From Planoprotostelium fungivorum (taxonomy: Eukaryota > Evosea > Variosea > Cavosteliida > Cavosteliaceae), in assembly GCA_003024175.1 (NCBI GenBank), contig MDYQ01000395.1:1-64000 (forward strand): 64,000 bases of DNA, in the 5' to 3' direction. The number at the start of each line of letters is the position of its first letter. The first letter of the stretch is position 1. The position numbers were made by a program, and so were the translations under genes. Below are positions 1-9,653 of this stretch, piece by piece. Under the pieces are notes generated by a model. The model searched no databases and was not told the DNA's origin. It saw nothing but the letters and a program-made list of their open reading frames with translations.

Positions 1-3000
1 ACAGACCGAAAAGGGAAGAGAATTTGACGTGAGATCTCACACGGTGGCCTCCAACTATGAAGATTCTGCGAACACGGTGACGATCTACAACCAGTCAAAG
101 ACACCCATCACCCTATTCCCCAAGACAAATCTCGACGTCGTCGTCACTTGGAAGGAGTACAAGCCGTACGAGGTGAAATTTCATTCAAATCCAGGCGAAA
201 TCTCAACGACATGTCACAGGTGATGAACCCCGCCTACAAAAAACCCGAACAGAGGGGAACGAAGACTCGATATCACATCTGCGGTGAATCCTTCACCCTA
301 TCCCCCAAGCAAGAGATCACCCTCTTCGTCTGCTTCACGAAACAGATTCGACTGTCTCAGAATCAACTGTCCTTCTTGAACAACGGCAAGAGGGCCGTAT
401 TCAAGGGAGTCGTTGTGTTGGAGAGGGAGATGACAGAAGACATGGACATCATGGATGTTATGATGGGCGAAGACAGCTCCACGGATCAGGTGACACGTGT
501 GGCGAAGACCATACCCATTCAAGGATTCTTCGGGGCTCCCATGGGAAGCGTAACGCCCGACGTAATCAACGTCGGAAAGATCGGATACGGTGAGTACGTC
601 TGGCGCGTTGTAGAGTGACGTCTTTCAGATAACGAGTGGAGAGATGTACCCATTCAGTTTGACTTGGTCAATTTGACGGAAGCCAGCTTGGTCGTCAGGC
701 CGGAAAATCTGCCGAATTTCCTCAGACTACAACCAGACGGAAGAGACGAAGAGAATCTCATCCGAGTCGAATCGATGCAGACGAAAACTGTCACGGGCAC
801 CCTCAATACTCGCAACGTGAGCGTTGTAGATCGATGACGTCATCTCATCCCCCCAGTTGTACGTCACATCTGGTCCTCTCAAGATCGACATCCCTCTAGT
901 CAACGTCTACAACCCTCACAACAACTTGAACTTGTCCGTTCGTGGAGAAGTCACCACTTGCAGTCTCAAGTACAGCCGATTGAACGAAGAGGGAGAGATC
1001 ACACTGCCTACACTGTACCATCCTTCCTCTCAGGTCTCGGACAATTGGTTCATCGTGGAGAATACGAACGATAGGAAGGTCGATCTACAATTCCAAGTCG
1101 ATTCGTCAAAGTGTGCGGTGGTGGATCTACCCGATTACTTTCAGATCGAGATCTTGACGAGGAAGAACAACGAAGTCATACAAGGAGAGAAGAGAGTGAG
1201 CCTGGCTGCTGGAGAAGCTACGGAGATATTGGTCAGGGCTAGATGTAGAGATGACAGGAGGCTACCAAAGGACATGTCAAGTGAGAGATCTCGTTGAAAT
1301 TTCATATCTAGTGGGAGGATTCATTGACGATATCGCAGGTAAAGAGCCTGACATCGTGGGTGACGTTTGTCTCTCACTGAATGGAGCTGTCATCGAGAAT
1401 ATTCCCATTCGAATGCAACTCACCAAGGTGAATCACATCGCTCATCAAACCTGACGTTCAACAGGGAGAAACTCTGTGTCTCTCTACAACTCGCCTGCAC
1501 TTTGATTTCATGATCGATCCCAAACCGAATCATTCCACTGGATTCGTCACATCCGAATGTGCCCTTCCCTTCTCCATGACAAATCCTTCCCTCCATTTCC
1601 CCGTTCACTACAGTCTCAGCCTCACCCAACAGAAGACTTTCGCTCCCACCACCATCAAGACCTCCGTGTTGGACCCTTCGAACGGCGTTCTACAACCAGG
1701 TGAGATGTCACGTGAGACATCACGTGTCGACATTGATTAGGCGCCACCGCACAGTTGATGGTGAAGGTGGAGGCGACCGAGCCTGGATCGGACAGTTTGA
1801 CTCTCGTATTCGCGGACACTGAATCGGATGTTACCATGACGATGAACATTGCCATATTAGTCAAGAGAGCTCCCGAAATAGCAGCAGACTCCACCTTAGG
1901 CAATGCCATCATCATGCGAAGGAGTACCGAGGAGGTATGAGAAATTTCTGAGAAATGTACTGACATCGTGGTAGACGATCAGCATTCTACAACCCGCCAC
2001 TTCCGATCAACCGAAGACGGTAGTGACCGTCATCCCCCGGATCACCCTGAAGGTGTCATCCAAAAATAGCATCGAGAGGCTAACGATGACAGGGCTGTAC
2101 TCCAGTAGTGAACAACCGTTACGAGATCAATTTGGGACAGTGTGTCGCAGGCTCAGGTAACATCACCTGGGAGATGATCATCGAAAATTCATCCACTATC
2201 ACCGGAGGCAACAGCTCAGACAACATCACATCCGTAGAATACTTCATCTACCTCGCCGACCCCCAACACAACGCTTGGATCGTAAGTACGCTACGTACAC
2301 TTACGTACTCAATTCCGTCAGTCGTCCAGTCGAAACAGTGGCATACTGGAGACCGTGGGTGATTCCCACAGCGTGACCCTCACTTTCTCCACGAAAGAAC
2401 CCAACATCTACCACTCTTACCTCGTCATCCAGAACAAGAGTAACCCTAGAGATTTCAAGACACTGCAAGTGTCATACCGTGTCATGTCCGCTCAGAATCT
2501 AGACTTTTATCTGTTGGTGGATGGGAAGAGGAGTGGTAACTACACCATCGATTGCGGTGAAGTATCGTTCGGTAGATCTTACACGAGGAGATCTTTCGTT
2601 GTCATGAACGATTCACCCATGCCCTTGGAATTTCTGGTACATTTCGGACAGTTTTCCGCGAGATTTCTAAAGGATGACAGTTGACGAGCAGCTTGGAGCC
2701 AGATGACCCGACGGAAGTCAATTTCTCACTTTCTAGGAATTCTCTCAATCTGGCTAGCTCGGTCAATATTGGTCCCAAATCTTTCGTCCGAATTTTCATC
2801 CACTACAACCCTCTGCCATCTACAACGGACGAAGACGTGGACGAAGAGACGTACAAGGAGAACAAGCTGATCAAGATCTACGTCAGTTGCAGTCTCATCA
2901 AGGTGACCTTCTCGCTGAAATGTAGTCGAAATCCCGCTGAAATTTCGTTAGGATTTCCATCAGACCATCGTGATGAAGTCCGTTTGCTCTTTCCCCCAGC

Positions 3001-4150
3001 TGCGTGTGTCTCACAATTCGTTCGTCTTCTTTGGAAGTGTAGATTGGCACACTCACCCCCACAATGAATCTCACGTCATCGATTACTCCACCGTACAACT
3101 ACAATTCTCTCAAGAGAACACGCAGCAGACGGTACTCATCACCAATCAGTTCTCCACCGCGGCAAAGTGAGTGATGACGTCACGTGACGTCACTGACGTG
3201 GATAGTTTGGTTGTGAAGAACGCGAGCATGTTCTTTATCGTGGAGGGAAGTGAAGAGCAGAAGATCGAGGGGAGGACGGTCAACTCTCTCATCATCCGTC
3301 CCAACATCCCCATCATCATGAACAACAAGAAACTCCTTCTAAAGGTGAAGGAGAGAAGAACAAACGATGTCTGAACCTCTATCAGGAGAAGTTTATAGAA
3401 GAGCACGTCAATTTGTATAACCGAGAGAAACCGAATGACAGCTTCATCATCCTCTTACGCATCACCTTTGGACGTCTCGCCAAGTTCCATTCAGCACCGG
3501 GGCCACGTTTAGAGTATCCAGCGCAGCAATTAGAAGGGCTCGTGGTCAATTGGTTGAAGGACTACCACACTTACTGGATGAAGCTCTTCCATTCCTTTGC
3601 AGAGCGCACGAACCGTAAAGACATCACGGTGAGCATGAGGAGGAGAAGGGAAATCTGACGGATTCAGATCATGGACGCCATCGTCCGATTAGACAATCGA
3701 TTGCCGGATGATTCAGAGTTGTATTTCATGTGCTCATACATCACCGATGAGCTCGTCTTCTATGGCTTGAGGAAACACGCGGGAACGTGGGCCTTCCAGC
3801 TGTCGAACCTCTTGTTCTCTTCCATGTTCAGATACGAATCACCCCTGGCCACCATTTTGTCTTACAATCCATCCAAGAACCTAGACCGACGTTACGTTGT
3901 CTCTAGACAGAACGTCTTGGCTCGCTGGGTAATCATACGATATCATCATCCGAAGCTCATTCTAAATCACATCCAGGGAACTCATCTTGACTACTTTCTG
4001 AGTTACTTTCCCGAGCCACAACCGACCTTGGACTCTCTGCGAAGTCTAAAGGGAGAGGTGTTCATCAGGGAGTCATCGAATCCCGCGGAAGTGAAACCCG
4101 TCGATGTGACAGGATCTGCGGAGGATAAGAGGAAGAGCGGAAACCGATAA
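1..4150 (+). CDS. C-terminal part of a giant HYDIN/ASH-like beta-sandwich repeat protein (5' end outside window)
   Basis: The window opens inside this gene. About a dozen exons split by short GTGAG..AG introns (for example near 593-629, 812-857 and 3167-3206) encode a chain of beta-strand-rich repeats. Typical stretches are VINVGKIGYG followed by EWRDVPIQFDLVN, and DCGEVSFGRSYTRRSFVVMN near 2540-2610. Such 'GEV/GKI..F.V.N' repeats are seen in the ASH/MSP-like folds of HYDIN, CFAP and ASPM-type proteins, which bind microtubules or axonemes; that family link is an inference. The last 200 residues (3500-4150) are helical, with a faint calponin-homology look (NVLARWVIIRYHHP). The frame closes at TAA 4148-4150. 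However, the next coding block has no convincing ATG, so a weak intron near 4073-4170 could join this protein to the RasGAP domain downstream. I could not settle that. Confidence 0.6.
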
Positions 4151-4170
4151 AGTCCTCTCTGTTGTCTTAG

Positions 4171-7073
4171 CTTCGATGGCGTCATTGATTGTACCGTGGC
4201 AACTGCATTAAGCGGCCGCAGACAAGGAAGGAGGCGTGGGCAGATTCATTTGCGTAAGTTTGCCTTAAGAGAAACGTGGTATGACATTCACCCTCGTAAT
4301 GAGCGGTTGAGCGACTTTTTGAGCGAACGAGTGATATTCCCTCTCTTACAAACCCGAGATGGACAGGACCTATCTGGTGAGAAGATGTAGAAGATGAGAG
4401 GCTGACGAGGGGAACAGGAGTCAGCACCTACATTTCCGCTGAATGAAGTGTATCCTACCATCAAGAGGGTGAGAATCGATTAGAACACTGTCGACAGCAC
4501 TGAGAGGCAACTAGTTCTTCAACTGCCCCGCTTTCGCGTTACCTGGTAGTCTCCTCCTTGGTTTGTCAGAGAGAATCAGGGCTGACATCCAGAAGACCCC
4601 CAAGATTGTGGTGGCGATTACTGAATTACTCATCGAGACCAATAAGATCGAAATCGCATTAGAATTGGTTCTGAGCGAACAGTTGCAAAATGTCTCGAAG
4701 GCCACATTGATGAGGTGGGCCCACAGACCCATTGAGTTGTGTTGATGTGATTACGATAGGGAAGACTCGTTGGCTAGCATGATGGCGCGTGAGACCTTGA
4801 GAATCATGGGCGCACCTTATCTAACGGAGGTGCGCTAAATTGAATGATGCGAGCCTTCGCATCATTATCACTCACAACCACAGACATTCGGAGACCTCAT
4901 CGAACAAGTCCTCGCATCGGGTGACTCTTTCGAGGTGACTGAATTTGCCCTCGGGAAGCCATCTCAATGCGCTCCAGGTCGATCCTGATTTTGAGTCCGA
5001 TCCAAAGAAGATCGAGGAGAACAAGCAGAAGTTCCTCAACTGGTCCTATGAATTTAACCGAAGACTCTTTACGTCCGCAGACAAGATGCCGGCGTGAGTC
5101 ATATGATGATGGAAGATGATGATTGAGAGTCACAGGATCATCCGAAAAGTCACCCACACAGTGAGCAAAGTTGTCTCTGAGAGGTTTGCCGCCGATCCAG
5201 ACTGCGAGCAGCTGTCCATCAACTGCCTCTGCTCTCTCATCCTCTTACGTTGGGTCTCCATCTCCCTCGTCGCACCCGTTCAATACGGTATCATCAGGAG
5301 TGAGCCATCTACAACGATGTAGATCGCTCACCTAAAACAGAGACAAAGACACCCGTCTCCCCCCAGCAGAGAAAGAATCTCATGAACATCGCCAAGATGA
5401 TCCAATCATTCGCCTGGGGTGGGCAGATTGTAGACGACCCGAAGAGAGAAGAACAAATGGAACATTTTCGAACTTTCATCTCCAAGCTGAGGGCCGAGCC
5501 ACCCGCACAGACAGTCTGCCAGCAGTGTGTCGACGATTCGGAGGGTGTCGACGAGGGAAATGGAAATGTATTGATCAGCTACCTACAGACGGCTGGGACA
5601 GATCGTATCGTCAACTACGTATCTGATTCGACTATTCCTTCCATATTGGATGGTACTTGTCCTCTACCTCTTCAAGATGTGAGATGATCATGGGTGTGAG
5701 ACGGTGACTGATGGTGGACAGATCGCGGAGATCATGAACTTGTATGCTCGATTGAAATGGTTGGGCACATTAGATATGACTAAGTGAGCCCTTTTCTACT
5801 CTCAAGTCATCATCACATCATCACATCATCACATCATCACATCATCACATCATCACAAGACATCATCTCATCCTCCATCACAGATTACCAGAAGCACCAT
5901 CCGTCTCCCGATTGAATCTGATGAGAATGCGCAACAACACCGCCGTACACTCTGGCAGCGGCCCGGAAGAATCCGAGAAGCTCGTCGATTGGCTCGAGCG
6001 ATCGATATCCCACCACCGCTACGTATTCATCATCTTCTTCCGTGGAGGTTTCTGTCTGTGGTGCAAGAGACACTTGGGTGAATGGGCCGGTCTACATCAA
6101 CTCGTCAAGAACACAGGTGAGAGCCATTCGCGATGACAGAGTGTGACGTCGTAGGTGGTGCCCTCTTTGGAATCACCGCAGAGAAGCCGGCCGTCGTTCA
6201 GAAGACAAAGGAGGTGAGAGAGAGTTTGCACCGACAGACATTCACACGCGTTAGACATGGAGCATTCCATTCGAGCTGGTTTCAGATCCTGAAGGAATTC
6301 TGGCCAGATCGTACAACTCTGTCATCGACACGACACCCGCTTGGAGAGCTTTTGCCGATTTAGAGAATTCGAACGGACTACAACAGCCATCCATCGTGTG
6401 TGTTGACCAACAGAGAGAGATCCAGTACTTCTGGAGGCAGATTCCCAGCATCGCCAACGGATTCGGCTCCATGTGAGGATGATCGTGGAGAATGTGTGGG
6501 AATTGAATGGAGGACAGGGGAAGACCTGACCCACACGAAGTCCTTCTGGACGTATTGGAGCGTATATTGGACAAAGAGGCGACATTGACTCGAATCAGTT
6601 CAGAAGACAACACATCAGATAGTGATGTGAGGGATCATCATGATCTTCATCACCGTCACAGAACTGATGGACGTGTAGTTGTCTTCTCTCGCCAGCAGCG
6701 CTCAAGCACTGAGTATCACATCTGGAGAGAGAGAAGCGATGAAAGACACCCAAGTCTTGTCTAACATCACATCCATGGACAACCACTCGCTGAACGTGTT
6801 GATTCAGACCATATTAGAGAACGATCGCCTCGCCGTTGCCATCTACAAACAGGTGCTGATCGATCGTGATGGAGGAGATGACTTGCTGATGCGAGACAGA
6901 TCAAGCCGAGAAAGAAGTATATCCGTGAGGCAAGAAAGAGGGAAGATAAGAGGGCAAAAGAGAATGGTAACGGTGGTACTCTGCCAAGACCTCTATCACC
7001 CACTGTATCTGGGTCAAGAAGGGGTGTCAGCACGCCTGATTCTCTGAGGAAGAAAAAGTCTTCGTTATTTTAA
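4171..7073 (+). CDS. RasGAP domain protein with a C-terminal peroxiredoxin-like (AhpC/TSA) domain
   Basis: Exons from about 4171 to 5780 give a full RasGAP domain: DSLASMMARETLRIMGAPYL matches the FRGNxLAxK block, then a LEVDPDFESDPKKIEENK block, then LILLRWVSISLVAPVQYG, the counterpart of FLRFINPAIVSP. The two functional arginines are not obvious: the FLR arginine aligns with LLR, and the finger-loop arginine may be the R before EDSLA. The frame then runs, without a stop or new start, through intron 5787-5882 into RYVFIIFFRGGFCLWCKRHL and PFELVSDPEGILARSYN, a PRXL2/AhpC-TSA-like thioredoxin fold with a CxxC. A charged tail ends at TAA 7071-7073, with AATAAA at 7078-7083. The 5' end is uncertain: the open block 4172-4390 looks coding but lacks an ATG in frame, so it may be the continuation of the upstream gene. 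Role inferred: switching off Ras-type GTPases, with a possible redox module. Confidence 0.6.
5815..5862. repeat. CATCACATCAT microsatellite in an intron
   Basis: Six to seven copies of an ATCATCAC unit inside an intron of the RasGAP gene; non-coding, slippage-prone. Confidence 0.7.
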
Positions 7074-7160
7074 AAGAAATAAATAGTTTGTAGTGGAAGA
7101 CCATGATGTTGAGAAGATCATTGCAACACCCGATGCGAAAGAAGAGCTCTTGACATCGTG

Positions 7161-8731
7161 ATGTTATCTCCCAGTAGATTCTGGCTATGTTCGGCGAAGG
7201 ATGATACGTGGAGGTTGCATAGGAAGATCGCCCGGGGAAATGAACCACCAGGATACGTCACATTGTGTCGCCAACTCAAAGACATTGGCCTGGGTCTCGA
7301 TCATGGCGGACATCAATACACTCCACCACAACATCTCACCACAGCCGACATCGATTGGGACTCTCTACCTCATGTGCTTGACCCCCAACAATTCATGACA
7401 CTCGAGAGGGGACAGAGGAAGAGAGCACAGATACAGAGTATGATGAATCTGATCCATACTGCAATCGAGAGGTCACCCCCAGGAATAGTGAGAGTGGTGG
7501 ATTTCTGTTGTGGATCAGGACATCTCGGCTTAGTGGTCGCCTGGTTATACAGAGGACGTGTCAAGGTACATGTAATCATCCATTCGTTGACCCTCTGATG
7601 TGATCAGGTCACGCTCGTGGAGAGAAATCCGGNGACATCAATACACTCCACCACAACATCTCACCACAGCCGACATCGATTGGGACTCTCTACCTCATGT
7701 GCTCGATCCCCAACAATTCATGACACTCGAGAGGGGACAGAGGAAGAGAGCACAGATACAGAGTATGATGAATCTGATCCATACTGCAATCGAGAGGTCA
7801 CCCCCAGGAATAGTGAGAGTGGTGGATTTCTGTTGTGGATCAGGACATCTCGGCTTAGTGGTCGCCTGGTTATACAGAGGACGTGTCAAGGTACATGTAA
7901 TCATCCATTCGTTGACCCTCTGATGTGATCAGGTCACGCTCGTGGAGAGAAATCCGGTGGCCACCGACAAAGCCAAAGAGAGAATCCAAAACCTCTTGGA
8001 AGCTAATCAGAGCGGTCCCCCTCCCATCGTAGATGTATGATGACGTTTACACCAGCCTCACTGATCCCATCAGGTTGTGACTGGCATGATGGAAGACTTC
8101 AACTCTCCGTTCGATCTTGGGATCGCCATCCATGCGTGTGGCTTCCTCTCTGATCTGGTCCAACTCAAGTGTTTCACATACGACGCCGCCTATGTCATCT
8201 GTCCCTGTTGTCTGGGAAAAGTCTCAGCCATGCACGTTCGTTCGATAGAACATCACACTGGGACCCGATCCGATCATGAACTCTTTTATCCCCGAAGTCA
8301 TCTGTATTGTGATAAACTGGTGAGACTTACTGTTTGGTTGAAACTGAAAAGGAACAGGAGTTGAACGCGATGGAACATGCGAGTGCCATTCTATTGCCAC
8401 AACGACTCCAGAAATACTTTGATTTGGTCAGATATGGTGATTTCGGAGAGTGGATATTTGATACAGAGATCGCCGTAGGAAGAAGGTGCGAATCCATCAC
8501 GATCGTCATCACGCGATTCGACATGATGATTGAAGATCGTGTAGAGGATGTAAGACTCTGGTTGAGATCGATCGAAACCAAGCGGCACGAGAGGTGAAGA
8601 AGAGAGATGAAAAGATGAAACTGAAGATGATGTAGAGAGGATACGAGACTCTTTTGGTGAAGATGCAACCCGAAAACTGCACACCCAAGAACGACATCAT
8701 CGCCGGCGTGAAGAGAAATAAACAGGCGTGA
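7161..8731 (+). CDS. GSTCD-like SAM-dependent methyltransferase
   Basis: The ATG at 7161 opens an exon with DIDWDSLPHVLDPQQF and then VVDFCCGSGHLGLVVAWLY, a class I SAM-binding motif I. Later exons give VTLVERNPVATDKAKERI, DLGIAIHACGFLSDLV (the ALHACG block), VICPCCLGKVSAMHV and, at the end, PENCTPKNDIIAGVK. The order and the CPCC and TPKND blocks match the C-terminal methyltransferase half of vertebrate GSTCD and related proteins; the N-terminal GST half is absent. The substrate is unknown. A 325-bp direct repeat covering the motif I exon (7309-7633 and 7634-7958, joined at an N) interrupts the gene. If one copy is removed, the splicing pattern becomes simple, so I read the repeat as an assembly artefact. 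The stop TGA is 8729-8731. Confidence 0.7.
7309..7958. repeat. 325-bp tandem duplication with an N at the junction
   Basis: Bases 7309-7633 and 7634-7958 are near-identical direct copies, differing at two bases around 7380/7705 and at the ambiguous base 7633. The only N in the window lies exactly at the joint. The repeat holds one exon and intron edge of the methyltransferase gene. A gap-filling or haplotype-merge error is the simplest explanation; a true tandem duplication is less likely because it would duplicate the SAM-binding exon. Confidence 0.9.
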
Positions 8732-8988
8732 TGCTCGTTGTGTTTGACAAAGACATCGATCTCACGATCGGACAGTAGTCGTCGAGATACTATCTGATTG
8801 AGTTGTCTAAGAGGAGAAGAGTCATCATGATGAACCACACCAGCTGCGTGCCATCATCACCATTGGTACGTAAAAAGGATAAGGGGATGGAAGTTTCCTC
8901 CGTCAAAGGCTTCTCCAAGAAAGTCGTGTGGAACTCGAAAAAACGGAAAACAATAAACCACTTTTCTCCGCCATCGCTATCCACCCCA

Positions 8989-9419
8989 ATGACGAGCAGC
9001 ACGAGAGGATCTCCCCTCCTTGTATCATTACTCATCCTTTCAATCTTTCTGATCGGTACGACGCATTCCATTCTATCATCGGATTGTAACATTATACAGC
9101 CTTCGCTCAACCACCAGGCAACCCAGGAAATCACGGTAATCCACACGGAGGACCACCAGGTAATCCTGGGCATCACGGAAAACCACCAGGACCACCTGGA
9201 CAACAGTGTTGTTTCATACACGATAAACCCTCTTGTGAGAGGGCTCATCAAGCACCAGGAGACGATTGTTACTGGGTGAGTTGCCATATGATATGATGTA
9301 TGGAGGATTCATTCTGAATCGGACAGTGCAAAGCCAAGTGGGGTCGCGACTTATGTCTCGGAAGCACGCAGGTCAAGAATTTACCACCCAACGTTTACGA
9401 TTGTACCACTCATCCGTAA
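8989..9419 (+). CDS. small secreted Pro/Gly-rich protein
   Basis: Starting at ATG 8989, exon 1 encodes a basic N-terminus and a hydrophobic signal peptide (LLVSLLILSIFLI). Intron 9056-9099 joins it to FAQPPGNPGNHGNPHGGPPG, a run of PPG/GNPG/GHHG units like a very short collagen-like or flexible glycine-proline region. It continues with QQCCFIHDKPSCERA and, after an intron near 9275-9327, CKAKWGRDLCLG. The six or so cysteines in the C-terminal half suggest a disulfide-linked secreted domain. The stop TAA is 9417-9419. I do not recognise the family. An open frame continues upstream of this ATG to 8803, but it lacks a signal peptide, so I prefer 8989. A role in the extracellular space or cyst/spore wall is only a guess. 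Confidence 0.55.
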
Positions 9420-9653
9420 ATCAAGCAATAGAGATGTAAATTGGAGGTGGCTCATTTTGATCGATATCTTTGCAGACGTGTATGTGATGAGATACCTGCG
9501 AAGGAAGAATGTCATGATCAAAAGAAGAGAGGTGATTCGATCTCATGATGATCAGGATCCTCTCATCAGCCCTCAACTGCGACATTAACCCGACACTTTT
9601 CTTGTCCTCTTCGTTTAACAAGTCTACGATTAATTATGTTCTTTATCAAGTGT
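9420..9653. other. intergenic spacer, nothing recognised
   Basis: This AT-richer spacer lies between a + strand gene and the 3' end of a - strand gene. I see no coding pattern, RNA gene or repeat in it. Confidence 0.4.

Noticed and set aside
5815-5862. Regular short repeats that might be a CRISPR array
   Set aside because: Repeat unit is a simple ATC/CAT microsatellite without spacers, within an intron.
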